NCBI GenBank assembly: GCA_021297895.1
Contig: JAJTHN010000041.1
Span: 1 to 64,000 of the forward strand
DNA from: Phycisphaeraceae bacterium
Lineage (GTDB): Bacteria > Planctomycetota > Phycisphaerae > Phycisphaerales > UBA1924
Length of the DNA: 64,000 bases
Direction of reading: 5' to 3'
Shown here: one piece after another, positions 35,985-44,109 of the stretch
How the letters are laid out: the number at the start of each line of letters is the position of its first letter
Position numbering within the stretch: position 1 is the stretch's first letter
The notes under the pieces: generated by a model
Told to the model about the DNA's origin: nothing
The model's database searches: none
What the model saw: the letters and a program-made list of their open reading frames with translations, nothing else
Program-made: the position numbers and the translations under genes

Positions 35985-36662
35985 ATGCGTAAGGTGTTGG
36001 ACTTCCTCGGATCGCTCATCAAAACGCCGGAGCCGAGCGCTCCGCCGCGGGAGCGCGCACAGCGGTTTGTCACGGCGGGGATGACGTGTCCGATCGGCGA
36101 GGTGGTGGACATGTCCGCGTCGGGGCTGAAGATCCGTTCGGATCGGAAGCCTGATGTGCAGCCCGGCCAGAAAATGATGCTGCGCGTGCAGACGCACTTT
36201 CAGCAGTTGGTGATGACCGCGTGCGTGCGATGGGTCCGTCGCGGTACCGGTGGTTGGCACACGGGCGTGCAATTCGTGGATCTCAAGCCCGGGATGAAGG
36301 AGATGCTCGGCGCGTTCGCTGAATTCGGCTTTGTTGACACGGGCTCGATGGGCCCGACCCGCGGCGTGCGCAACGCAAAGGCCGCTGACGCTCATGCCCA
36401 GCGCCCGCTGGTCACGGCTGAAGTCGAGGTCGAGGACCTTTACGCCGTCATGGGCCTCAAGCCGGATACATCGCCCGAAGAGCTTCACGATGCGTATCGC
36501 CAGCTCGCCAAGAGGTATCACCCGGATGTCAACGGGTCGCTTGAGGCGGCGGAGAAGTTCGCTTCCGTGGGCAAGGCCTACAGCGTGCTGCAGGATCCCG
36601 AGAAGCGCAAGCGCTATGACGAGATGGTGCGGAACTGCGGCGGCTTCCGTCGATCGGCATGA
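35985..36662 (+). CDS. PilZ-domain / J-domain fusion protein
   Basis: About 225 residues from ATG 35985 (a GTG at 35934 would add 17). Residues ~22-105 look like PilZ: an Arg-rich start RERAQRF, then DMSASGLKI (the DxSxxG c-di-GMP loop) and GVQFVDLKPGMKEML. The RxxxR half of the motif is imperfect. After a linker, residues ~148-212 are a J-domain: DLYAVMGLKPDTSPEELHDA, YRQLAKRYHPDVNGS with the Hsp70-activating HPD near 178, and YSVLQDPEKRKRYDEM. A c-di-GMP-controlled DnaK co-chaperone is the simplest reading. It overlaps the convergent desaturase gene by 49 bp. Confidence 0.85.
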   Translation: MRKVLDFLGSLIKTPEPSAPPRERAQRFVTAGMTCPIGEVVDMSASGLKIRSDRKPDVQPGQKMMLRVQTHFQQLVMTACVRWVRRGTGGWHTGVQFVDLKPGMKEMLGAFAEFGFVDTGSMGPTRGVRNAKAADAHAQRPLVTAEVEVEDLYAVMGLKPDTSPEELHDAYRQLAKRYHPDVNGSLEAAEKFASVGKAYSVLQDPEKRKRYDEMVRNCGGFRRSA

Positions 36663-37354
36663 GCGTGCGCATCGTGCGGGGCGTGATCACTGTCGGGTGT
36701 GTCGGGTCTGCGGCGCAGGTTGAACAGGTGCTGCAGCAGCCACTCCAGTGCGCGCCAGAGCCCGAGCGTGTCGACGATGGGATTGACCCAGGGTGAGAGT
36801 GCGCAGTAGCCGCGGTCGTGCGTGCCGCGATGGTGCTGCGCGTGCTGGGCGGGGGACTGGATGATGCGGGCCTGCTGAAGAAAGACGATGACGCGGCCGT
36901 TCTCGGTGCGTGATCGATGGGCCCAGCGATGGACCTGATTGGCGAAGGCGGCCAGGACGCAGGTCAGCGCGATCGTCCAGTGCCAGAAGCCCAGCGCCCA
37001 GGAAGCGTTGATGATGATCGCGGCGGCGGAGATGGGCATGAGCATGGCGTCGGCCCACGAGTAGCGGAGCAGCGCGCGTGGATGGGTGTGGTGCTCGATG
37101 TTGGGCTGCGTCAGGAGCGGACCGGTGATCGGGGCATCGGGGCGGCCGTAGGTGTCGATCGCCCAGTGCGTGAGGCCCGAAAGAAAGTCGGCGACCAGCA
37201 GGCACGCAAAGGCCTGCAGCGCGATAAGCCCGACGGCTCCCGCCGCGGCGAGGTGAGGTGAAAGGGAAGAAACGTGCTCGTTGGCCAGGGACGAGAATCC
37301 CTGAGCGAGCTCGACGGGCGAGGGGTACATGGTCCGTTCCAAAGGGGCCTCCAT
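36614..37354 (-). CDS. CarF/PEDS1-type lipid desaturase (Kua-UEV B domain family)
   Basis: About 246 residues. The pattern LLVADFLSGLTHWAIDTYG, then IEHHTHP, HRWAH and QHAQHHRGTHDRGYC gives the clustered histidines of the B domain family (CarF of Myxococcus, TMEM189/PEDS1), which inserts the vinyl-ether bond of plasmalogens. Four membrane helices are expected. An ATG at 37328-37330 is an alternative start. The promoter region carries a tandem palindromic operator. The 3' end overlaps the convergent PilZ-J gene by 49 bp. Plasmalogen synthesis is predicted, not shown. Confidence 0.85.
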   Translation of the reverse strand: MEAPLERTMYPSPVELAQGFSSLANEHVSSLSPHLAAAGAVGLIALQAFACLLVADFLSGLTHWAIDTYGRPDAPITGPLLTQPNIEHHTHPRALLRYSWADAMLMPISAAAIIINASWALGFWHWTIALTCVLAAFANQVHRWAHRSRTENGRVIVFLQQARIIQSPAQHAQHHRGTHDRGYCALSPWVNPIVDTLGLWRALEWLLQHLFNLRRRPDTPDSDHAPHDAHAHADRRKPPQFRTISS

Positions 37355-37397
37355 TGCTAGCAAGCGCTAACTTAGCAAATACTAGCATAGAGGTCAA
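37354..37397 (-). promoter_or_regulatory. promoter with tandem palindromic operator for the CarF-like gene
   Basis: On the minus strand TTGACC (37397-37392), a 17-nt spacer and TAAGTT (37374-37369) resemble -35/-10 boxes. Over and after the -10, the plus-strand sequence has TTGCTAGCAA (a perfect palindrome, 37354-37363) and two 15-bp units, CTAGCAAGCGCTAAC and TTAGCAAATACTAGC, each of form TAGCAA-N-CTA. TTAGCAA-type palindromes are common for MarR-family repressors, so repression of this promoter is likely. The regulator is not in the window. Confidence 0.5.
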
Positions 37398-37529
37398 TGG
37401 CGGCAAGAAATCCAACTCCCGAGACCGAGAATCGTGCGTTTTGAGCCTTTGGAGCCGCAATTTGCGCGGAGGACAGCGAGCTCGCGAGGCCGCCGCGGAG
37501 CGGGATGGGCGATCGATGGGTGCTCGTGA

Positions 37530-37997
37530 TCAGGGCTGCTTGCGGAGTCGGAGCAGTTCTGCCTGATGAGCAGTGAGGATCAGATCGTTGCCTTCGATGC
37601 GGGCGGCGGTGGTATCGGAAAGGGCCTTGAGAAACGCGGCTTCGAGGGCCATTCGGTCTGCTGGGCCGGCCATTTTTGTGGAGATAATGGGGCCGAAACG
37701 CAGGCCGCCGGGGCCGGTGGCGTTGAGCGTCAGGTCGCTGGAGAAGCGGTTCACCCCCGAAAATCCGGCCGCGCGGGACTGGGAGAACTCGATGGTGGGG
37801 GGGCCGTTCCGGGCGCTGTCAACGGCCGAGGGCTGCGGGAGCGCGACGCCGGGCAGGTTCACGGCGATCCAGGTGCCGGTGAGTTGGTCGGAGGAAAGAG
37901 CCTTGGGGGCTGGAGATTCTGAATCGGCGGGGCGTGTGGCGCAGGCGGGGAGGAGAAGGGCCGCGGCGATGAGGGGGGTGATCAGGAGGCGGAGCAT
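37530..37997 (-). CDS. META-domain (HslJ-like) lipoprotein
   Basis: 155 residues. The signal peptide has lipobox LLPAC near residue 19. The mature part has the META/HslJ layout: LTGTWIAVNLPG, PPTIEFSQSRAAGFSGVNRF, GLRFGPIISTKMAGP and ALSDTTAARIEGNDLILT. META proteins are small heat- or stress-associated lipoproteins with unknown biochemical function. ATG 37997 is chosen for its signal peptide and the GGAG about 9 nt upstream. Confidence 0.8.
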   Translation of the reverse strand: MLRLLITPLIAAALLLPACATRPADSESPAPKALSSDQLTGTWIAVNLPGVALPQPSAVDSARNGPPTIEFSQSRAAGFSGVNRFSSDLTLNATGPGGLRFGPIISTKMAGPADRMALEAAFLKALSDTTAARIEGNDLILTAHQAELLRLRKQP

Positions 37998-38229
37998 GAT
38001 CGAGTCTCCAAGGCAATGGGGGAGGGGAAATGCTGAGTGTACGAGGGGAATGGGGAGATGTGGAAATTGGGGGGTGCGGCGAGGTTGCCGAGCGGCTATA
38101 CTCCGGTGTCGTTGCTGAGCCCGGCCGCGTGGTCGAGACCTGCTTGCGATTCCCAACACGTGGGCCTGCCCGAGATCACGCCGCGGTTTGGATCGAGTGA
38201 AGAGTCCTGTCTCGGGTAGAGGAATTGGT

Positions 38230-38544
38230 ATGAAGCTTTATGTTGGTAATCTGTCGTTCAGCACCACCGAGCAGCGTCTTCGCGAGCTTTTCGAGGCTCA
38301 CGGCGAGGTCTCGAGCGCGTCGCTGGTGATGGATCGCGAGACGGGTCGTCCGCGCGGTTTCGGTTTCGTTGAGTTCGCGAACGACGAGCACGCTCGGGCG
38401 GCGATCGCTGCTCTGCATGGCCAGAACGTTGACGGCCGTGACCTGACGGTCAACGAGGCTCGTCCGCGTGAAGAGGGCAGCCGTGGCGGCGGTCGCGGTG
38501 GCTTCGGTGGCGGCGGCGGCGGCGGTGGCCGCGGCGGCTGGTAA
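38230..38544 (+). CDS. RRM-type RNA-binding protein with Gly/Arg tail
   Basis: 104 residues. An RRM domain has RNP2 LYVGNLS and RNP1 RGFGFVEF. The tail from about residue 84 is Gly/Arg-rich (RGGGRGGFGGGGGGGGRGGW). Cold-inducible RNA-binding proteins of cyanobacteria and planctomycetes have the same layout. GAGG lies about 7 nt upstream of ATG 38230. A strong terminator follows at 38577-38612, so this is a one-gene transcript. Confidence 0.95.
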   Translation: MKLYVGNLSFSTTEQRLRELFEAHGEVSSASLVMDRETGRPRGFGFVEFANDEHARAAIAALHGQNVDGRDLTVNEARPREEGSRGGGRGGFGGGGGGGGRGGW

Positions 38545-38576
38545 TCGAAGACTGCGAGAATTTGAGTGAATTCGAC

Positions 38577-38612
38577 AAGGCCGGCGCGTGAGCGTCGGCC
38601 TTGTTTGTTTTT
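38577..38612 (+). terminator. intrinsic terminator after the RRM gene
   Basis: AAGGCCGGCGC (38577-38587) pairs with GCGTCGGCCTT (38592-38602) with one G-T wobble, loop GTGA, followed by GTTTGTTTTT. A rho-independent terminator on the plus strand. Confidence 0.9.
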
Positions 38613-38640
38613 GCTTCGGGGATCCCGGGGAGCCGACCGA

Positions 38641-39732
38641 TCAGCGCGGCGAGGCTGGCGTGGCGGGGGGTGCGGGCGCGGGGACGAGGGGCTCGGATGC
38701 CGAGAGCGTGCTGGCGCGGACGCTCTTGAGGCGGGCGAGCAGGACATTGTCCCGGCTCGTGATCTTGCCGGCGGCGAGCGACCAAGCGTTGTAGTTGTCC
38801 AGCAGGAGCTGGGCTTCAGATGCGGCCAGGTCGGCGGCGATCGAGGCGCGCATGAAGTCGTGCGTCGCGGTCGAGAACGCGAAGACACGGTCGTGATGCT
38901 CGGCGATGATGCGGGTGGCTTCGATCTCCGAAAGGCCGCGGGCGCTCAGGTGCTGACGCATGGCGGTGTGGATGTTCATCGCGCGGTCGCGGAGTGTGGA
39001 GGAGTCCGTGGCGAGCGTGCGGGCGGCCTTGATGCGTTCGGCCAGCTGCGTTCGGCTGCGCGGCGGGGATGAGCGAACGAGCGTGATGGTCGAAGCCAGC
39101 GTCGCGCGATAGGCCGCGACGTCGGCGTCGAAACCGTCGAGGAACGCGGCGAGGGCCTGCGTGTGCGCGGCGGGAATGTCCGGCTCTGCCGGCGTGGCGG
39201 GCACGGCGGGGACCGCGGGTGCGGGCGTGGATGGGGACGAGGGGGGCGAGGCGCGCATCGCGGGGCGTTCGGCGGGTTGTGTCGGCGGTGGGGCGATGCG
39301 TGGTGCGGGTCGCGGGGGCACAGAGGCGGCCGGACTCTGGGCCGCGGCGGGTGTGGGCTGAGCGCTCGCGATGCGCTGCATCGCGCTGGCCAGTGCGGCG
39401 CGGTTGTGCAGGAGTGAGTAGCCCAGAACGGCGATGCCCAGGGTGAGCACGAGGCAGATGGCGGCGTTGGCCGCGGTCTGTCGCCTGCCGGAGAGGAAGT
39501 AGGTCAGGGCACCGATGCCGCCGGAGACGCCGATCATGAACAGGGCGATGACGGAGTACGTGGTGATGGTCTGGCTGGGGGAGAGCTTGCTCGTGATGCC
39601 CGAACCCGGCGGGATGGCGGTGAGTCGGAAGTAGACGATGTACGCGCAGAGCGACAGAAGGATGATGACCAGGGCAACAGCCAGGCCGTGAACGGCGAAC
39701 GCTCGACGAGCGCAAGGGTGGTGCGGTGTCAT
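38641..39732 (-). CDS. membrane protein of unknown function
   Basis: 363 residues. Three membrane helices occur (about 12-35, 58-82 and 86-108), followed by a long Pro/Ala linker (about 120-190) and a helical C-terminal domain (about 190-335, ADVAAYRATLASTITLVRSS ... AADLAASEAQLLLDNYNAWS). The C-terminus is again Ala/Pro-rich. No family recognised; the shape suggests a membrane-tethered helical domain. It is convergent with the RRM gene. ATG 39732 is the first start after the thrS 3' end. Confidence 0.7.
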   Translation of the reverse strand: MTPHHPCARRAFAVHGLAVALVIILLSLCAYIVYFRLTAIPPGSGITSKLSPSQTITTYSVIALFMIGVSGGIGALTYFLSGRRQTAANAAICLVLTLGIAVLGYSLLHNRAALASAMQRIASAQPTPAAAQSPAASVPPRPAPRIAPPPTQPAERPAMRASPPSSPSTPAPAVPAVPATPAEPDIPAAHTQALAAFLDGFDADVAAYRATLASTITLVRSSPPRSRTQLAERIKAARTLATDSSTLRDRAMNIHTAMRQHLSARGLSEIEATRIIAEHHDRVFAFSTATHDFMRASIAADLAASEAQLLLDNYNAWSLAAGKITSRDNVLLARLKSVRASTLSASEPLVPAPAPPATPASPR

Positions 39733-39793
39733 GGCGCGCAGTTTACCCTGCGGCCGCGGCTGCGCGGCGTTCGGAGGCGTGGCGGTCGTGCCG

Positions 39794-41938
39794 TCAGGGC
39801 CGGACGGTCAATGTTGCGGAGCGGTCGGCGATCTCGGCCTTGAGACGGTCGACAAAGGCCGACAGCGGCATCGCGCCGGCGTCCTTTTCCTCGCCGCGGA
39901 TGCGGACCGAGACGGTGTTGTTCTCCGCATCGCGCGGGCCGACGACGAGCAAGTAGGGAATCTTGAGTTCCGCGGCGGCTTTGATCTTGCCCTGGACGCG
40001 ATCGTTGCCCAGATCGGCGCTGACGCGGACGCCCGCGTTGCGGAGGGCGTTCTGCACGGTCGCGGCGTAGTCGCTCGACTTCTCGCTGATGGGCAGAACG
40101 CGGACCTGTTCGGGGCTCAGCCACGTTGGGAAGGCGCCGGCGAAGTGTTCGATGAGCACGCCGCAGAATCGCTCGAGCGATCCGAACGGTGCGCGGTGGA
40201 TCATGACGGGAACGTGGGGCTTGTTGTCGCTTCCGATGTACGAAAGACCGAAGCGGACGGGCAGGACGTAGTCGATCTGGACGGTTCCGAGCTGCCACTC
40301 GCGCCCGATGACGTCTTTGACGACGAAGTCGATCTTTGGGCCGTAGAAAGCGCCCTCACCGGGCTCTTCGGTGAAGGGAACGCCGAGGGTCCGTGCCGCG
40401 GCGACGCAGGCCGCCTCGGCTTTGTCCCACTGCGCAGGGTTGCCGGCGAACTTCTTGCCGTCAGGGTCGCGCAGACCGACGCGGACGCGGTAGTTGTTCA
40501 TGCCAAGGGTGCCCAGCACGAGCTTGACGAGGCTCAGGCAGCCCATGACTTCCTGCGGGACCTGGTCTTCGGTGCAGAAAAGGTGGGCATCGTCCTGGGT
40601 GAAGCCGCGTACGCGGGTCAGGCCGTTGAGTTCGCCGGACTGTTCCCAGCGGTAGACGGTGCCGAACTCGGCAAGGCGGACGGGAAGATCGCGGTAGGAG
40701 TGGGGCGAGGAGTCGAAGATCTTGATGTGATGCGGACAGTTCATCGGCTTGAGCATGAAGCCCTCGATGAGCTTGTCATCGGCGACGATCCGATCGGGCG
40801 CGATGGTCTCCTTGCCCGTTCTCTGGTTGATCGTGCTGGCGAGTTTGCTCGCCACACCCTCGACGCGGTGCATCATGTCCGCGCAGGAGCAGCCCTGGGC
40901 CGAGAGTTCGGCCAGCGCATCGCGTTCGATGATCGGCGCGAACTGTGAGTCCTTGTAATACGGGAAGTGGCCGGAGGTCTTGTAGAGTTCCAGGCGGCCG
41001 ATGTGGGGCGTGAAGACCTGGTAGTAGCCTTGCTTGACCAGTTCCTCGCTGATGAACTTCTGGAGCTGGTCGCGGATGATGCCGCCGGCGGGTGTCCAGA
41101 GAATCAGGCCCTGTCCGACGGTCTCATCGATGTGAAACAGGCGGAGCTTGCCGCCGATGACGCGGTGATCGCGGGCGGAGGCCTCTTCCTTCTGCCGCAT
41201 GTACTCGTCCAGCTCGGCCTGGGAGGAGAACGCGATGCCGTAGACGCGTGTCAGGCGGTCAGAGTTCTCGTCTCCGTGCCAGAAGGACGATGCAAGGGAG
41301 AGAATCTTGATCACGCCGACGCGTGCGGTGCTGGGCACGTGCGGTCCGCGGCAGAGATCCTCCCAATTGGCCCCCGGCGTGCCGGTTGCGTAGAAGCTCA
41401 GCGGGGCATCGCCGGCGGCCGCGAGGGCCCGTTTGGCGTTATCAACCTTGTACTTGTTCCCCTCGCGCTCAAGGCGGGAAAGACCGTCGGCGCTGGCGAC
41501 TTCATAACGGGTAAAGGGGCGATCTTCGGCGATGATGGCGCGGCACTGATCCTCGATGGCGGCAAAGTCGCTCTCACGCAAGGGGCGTGAATCGGGGAAG
41601 CGGATGTCGTAATAGAACTTGTCCTCCAGCGGGGGGCCATAGACAAGCTGCGCCTCGGGAATGATGCGCTGGATGGCCTCTGCCATGATGTGCGCGGCCG
41701 AATGGCGGAGGAGGAACAGGGCATCGCGGGAGATCCCGCCGTCGCGCGACTTGTACGTGATCACACTCACGCGGGCATCGACGGCGATTGGGCGTGAAAG
41801 ATCCTGAACTTCGTCGTTGACCTTCACACCGAGGGCGTCCTTGGCCAGTCGCGCGCCGATCTTCTCGGCGATCTGGCGGCCGGTGACGGGTCCGTCGAAG
41901 GGGAGCTGCTTTCCATCGGGCAGTGTGATGAGGGGCAT
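39794..41938 (-). CDS. thrS: threonyl-tRNA synthetase
   Basis: 714 residues. It has a TGS domain (MPLITLPDGKQLPFDGPVTG), an editing domain (RHSAAHIMAEAIQ), class II motif 2 (RWEQSGELNGLTRVRGFTQDD) and motif 3 (PVMIHRAPFGSLERFCGVLI), a zinc site with Cys in MNCPHHIKIF and His in the same region and in motif 3, and a C-terminal anticodon-binding domain (QVRVLPISEK, VSADLGNDRVQGKI). Complete and intact. The leader region upstream has short TCAAATGG repeats and a 21-bp tandem array, with no T-box visible. Confidence 0.97.
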   Translation of the reverse strand: MPLITLPDGKQLPFDGPVTGRQIAEKIGARLAKDALGVKVNDEVQDLSRPIAVDARVSVITYKSRDGGISRDALFLLRHSAAHIMAEAIQRIIPEAQLVYGPPLEDKFYYDIRFPDSRPLRESDFAAIEDQCRAIIAEDRPFTRYEVASADGLSRLEREGNKYKVDNAKRALAAAGDAPLSFYATGTPGANWEDLCRGPHVPSTARVGVIKILSLASSFWHGDENSDRLTRVYGIAFSSQAELDEYMRQKEEASARDHRVIGGKLRLFHIDETVGQGLILWTPAGGIIRDQLQKFISEELVKQGYYQVFTPHIGRLELYKTSGHFPYYKDSQFAPIIERDALAELSAQGCSCADMMHRVEGVASKLASTINQRTGKETIAPDRIVADDKLIEGFMLKPMNCPHHIKIFDSSPHSYRDLPVRLAEFGTVYRWEQSGELNGLTRVRGFTQDDAHLFCTEDQVPQEVMGCLSLVKLVLGTLGMNNYRVRVGLRDPDGKKFAGNPAQWDKAEAACVAAARTLGVPFTEEPGEGAFYGPKIDFVVKDVIGREWQLGTVQIDYVLPVRFGLSYIGSDNKPHVPVMIHRAPFGSLERFCGVLIEHFAGAFPTWLSPEQVRVLPISEKSSDYAATVQNALRNAGVRVSADLGNDRVQGKIKAAAELKIPYLLVVGPRDAENNTVSVRIRGEEKDAGAMPLSAFVDRLKAEIADRSATLTVRP

Positions 41939-41950
41939 TGGAAATTTCCA

Positions 41951-41978
41951 AAGTTCAAATGGTCAAATGGTCAAATCA
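41951..41978. repeat. TCAAATGG short tandem repeats upstream of thrS
   Basis: Read on the plus strand, TTCAAATGG TCAAATGG TCAAATC, three 8-nt repeats, 13-40 nt upstream of the thrS start. A related motif (GGTCAAAG, GGTCAAATG, ATCAAATGACC) occurs at 44074-44109. Role unknown. Confidence 0.7.
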
Positions 41979-41984
41979 GAGGAA

Positions 41985-42068
41985 GGCCAGAACGCTCCGC
42001 CGTTGGGCCGGACCGCTCTGCCGCGGGGCCGGGCCGCTCTGGCGCAGGGCCGGCGCGAACCGACGCGA
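41985..42068. repeat. 21-bp tandem array upstream of thrS (three full units plus a diverged fourth)
   Basis: Units of exactly 21 bp begin GGCC: GGCCAGAACGCTCCGCCGTTG (41985-42005), then 42006-42026 and 42027-42047 with the core GCTCTGCCGCG/GCTCTGGCGCA, and a diverged one at 42048-42068. The period matches the palindromic array at 45030-45210, but the sequence differs. Confidence 0.75.
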
Positions 42069-42223
42069 AGGGAGAGAGTGTAGGGGGCGCTGGAGCGCGG
42101 GTCGGCGGGGCGTGGGGGGCGTTTGCCGCGGCGTGGGTGGCCTTTGCCGGCGCGGCGGGGGGCCGCGGCGGGCGGGCGCTTGCGTGTCTTCTTGCCGGAA
42201 AGCGGGGTGAACGGCCCCCGCGC

Positions 42224-43762
42224 TCATCTCCGGGCCGGTCCATCGACGGCGATGCACACCGTCGTCGGTTCGGTGAAGAACTTGAGCGCCTCGGCGCCCC
42301 CCTCGCGGCCGACGCCCGAGTGGCGGTGGCCGCCGAAGGGGGTCCGCAGGTCGCGCGACATCCACGTGTTGACCCACACGATCCCGTGATGCAGCCTCGC
42401 GGGCAGCGCGTGGGCACGGGCCAGGCTCGAGGTGAAGACAACGGCCGCCAGACCGTATTGCGTGCACGTTGCAAGGCGTACGGCCTCATCATCATCATCA
42501 AACGGGGTCATCGAGAGCACAGGGCCGAAGACCTCGGTCTGTTCGATGTCGCTCGAGGGCGATAGGCCGGAGAGAATCGTCGGCGGCACGAAGCACCCGC
42601 GGCGTTCGCCGCCCAGGTGGACCGTTGCCCCCTGGCTCCGGGCCGCATCGATGAGCCCCTGAACCTTGTCGGCGTGGGCCGAACTGCTCAGCACGCCGAA
42701 TCGGCAGGCATCGTCCTGTGGATTGATCGCGATGGGCGGGGGCTGGTGGCCTCGGCCATCGGCCTGAGGCCATCGGCCATCGATTTGGGGCCATCGGCCA
42801 TCGCCCGGGGGCACAAGTTCGCGCGCGAGCTTCACCACATCATCGCGCACCTGCTCAAAGACGCTGCGGTGCACCAGTGCGCGGCTGGCGCACAGGCATA
42901 TCTGACCCTGATTGGTGAATGCCGCGCGGCAGAGCGTGCGTGCGGCGGCGGGAAGGTCCGCATCGGCGAAGATCAGAAACGGATTCTTGCCCCCCAGCTC
43001 GAGACTCACGCGCTTGAGCATCGCGCCGGCGGTGCTCCCGATCCATTGGCCCACCCGCGTGGAGCCTGTGAAACTGATCGCGGGCACATCGGGGTGGCTC
43101 ACCAGCGCGCTGCCGCACGGCTCGCCGCGACCGAGCACAATATTGATCACACCGTCGGGGAAACCGGCCTCGACGATCAGCCCGGCCAGGGCATCGGCGG
43201 TCATCGGGGTCACTTCGCTGGGCTTGCACACCGCCGTGTTGCCCGTCGCGATCGCGGGGGCGAGCTTCCACGTCAGCAGGTACAGCGGCAGGTTCCACGG
43301 CGAGATCAATCCGGCGACACCGCGCGGCCGACGGAGCACGGTGTTGATCGCCGCGGCCGATTGCAACCCCGCCCGCACCGCGCCGGTGGTCTCGAAGGCC
43401 TCGGTGTGGTCGTGCAGAATCGCCCCGGCGAAGAACCGCAGGTTGTCGCTGCTGCGCGGGATGTCAACAGCGCGCGCCAGAGCGATCGGCTTGCCCGTGT
43501 TGAGCGATTCGAGATGCGCCAAACGCTCGGCATCGCGATCGATCAGGTCGGCCAGACGGTTCATGAGCGCTGCGCGGTGCGCCGCGGGCGCGCCGGCCCA
43601 CGCCGCGAAGGCCCCCGCCGCCGCCCGCACGGCATCATCGATGTCCCGCGCCGATGAGTCGGGGCACAACGCGATCGTGTCGCCGCGCGCAGGATCAACG
43701 ACCGGAATCGACCCCGCAGCACCCCTCCGCCGCCCGCCGATCAAGTTCGTGAGCTCCAGCAT
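42224..43762 (-). CDS. aldehyde dehydrogenase (NAD(P)-dependent) with a repeat insertion
   Basis: 512 residues. ALDH signatures: SPWNLPLYLLTWKLAPAIA, GNTAVCKPSEVTPMTA, the catalytic Glu in SLELGGKNP near 256 and the nucleophile Cys in GQICLCASR near 289, TEVFGPVLSMTPFDDDDEA, and the C-terminal PFGGHRHSGVGREGG. The family oxidises aldehydes to acids; similarity is closest to 2-hydroxymuconic-semialdehyde/betaine-type enzymes, but the substrate is open. Residues about 316-340 (DGRWPQIDGRWPQADGRGHQ) come from GGCCATCGGCCATCG repeats inserted into a surface loop. Start ATG 43762 fits the family N-terminus; no clear ribosome site precedes it. Confidence 0.9.
   Translation of the reverse strand: MLELTNLIGGRRRGAAGSIPVVDPARGDTIALCPDSSARDIDDAVRAAAGAFAAWAGAPAAHRAALMNRLADLIDRDAERLAHLESLNTGKPIALARAVDIPRSSDNLRFFAGAILHDHTEAFETTGAVRAGLQSAAAINTVLRRPRGVAGLISPWNLPLYLLTWKLAPAIATGNTAVCKPSEVTPMTADALAGLIVEAGFPDGVINIVLGRGEPCGSALVSHPDVPAISFTGSTRVGQWIGSTAGAMLKRVSLELGGKNPFLIFADADLPAAARTLCRAAFTNQGQICLCASRALVHRSVFEQVRDDVVKLARELVPPGDGRWPQIDGRWPQADGRGHQPPPIAINPQDDACRFGVLSSSAHADKVQGLIDAARSQGATVHLGGERRGCFVPPTILSGLSPSSDIEQTEVFGPVLSMTPFDDDDEAVRLATCTQYGLAAVVFTSSLARAHALPARLHHGIVWVNTWMSRDLRTPFGGHRHSGVGREGGAEALKFFTEPTTVCIAVDGPARR
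42747..42812. repeat. GGCCATCG repeat insertion inside the aldehyde dehydrogenase gene
   Basis: A run of GGCCATCGGCC units: CGGCCATCGGCC, then twice GGCCATCGGCCATCG separated by ATTTGGG. It stays in frame and encodes GRWPQ-type repeats in a loop after the catalytic Cys. Short self-complementary units suggest replication slippage. Confidence 0.7.
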
Positions 43763-43780
43763 CCCCCAGCGTAGGACAGG

Positions 43781-43970
43781 GGGATTTGCACGAAGACGCG
43801 AAGACGCGAAGGGAAGAGGGGAGGAAGAAGAGGGGAAGAGAAGAGAGGGGGAGGGGAAGAGAAGAGGGGGGAAGAGGGAGAGGGGATTTGGGAAGAGGGA
43901 GAGAAGAGAGGGGGAGGGGAAGAGAAGAGTGGGGAAGAGGAAGAGGGGATTTGGGTGAAGGAAGAGGGGA
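43781..43970 (+). repeat. interspersed repeat with polypurine tail, copy 1
   Basis: Head: GGGATTTGCACGAAGACGCG and then AAGACGCGAAGGGAAGAGGGGAGGAAGA, 48 bp identical to copy 3 (46671). The tail is a degenerate (GGGGAAGAGAAGAG)n purine tract broken by GATTTGGG. It lies between the ALDH gene and a hypothetical gene. One frame reads HEDAKTRREE, but the tract is not coding. Confidence 0.8.
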
Positions 43971-44073
43971 TTGTGGCGGCTCTCGCGCGGAGCGCAGCGC
44001 GGCGTGGGGGGTTCGAGACGGCAAACGGCCGCGCCGTCGTAAGACGGCACGGCCGCGGAGGTGCATCTTCCTT

Positions 44074-44109
44074 TGGTCATTTGATCATTTGACCCTTTGA
44101 CCATTTTCC
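44074..44109. repeat. TCAAATG-type short repeats
   Basis: TGGTCATTTGATCATTTGACCCTTTGACCATTTTCC: on the minus strand, GGTCAAAGGGTCAAATGATCAAATGACC. It abuts the stop codon of the gene at 44110-44787. Same heptamer family as 41951-41978. Role unknown. Confidence 0.65.

Noticed and set aside
43786-43970. Purine tract as a coding region (one frame reads HEDAKTRREE)
   Set aside because: The same words arise in all three repeat copies from the DNA repeat itself; no start or stop logic fits, so it is repeat translation, not a gene.
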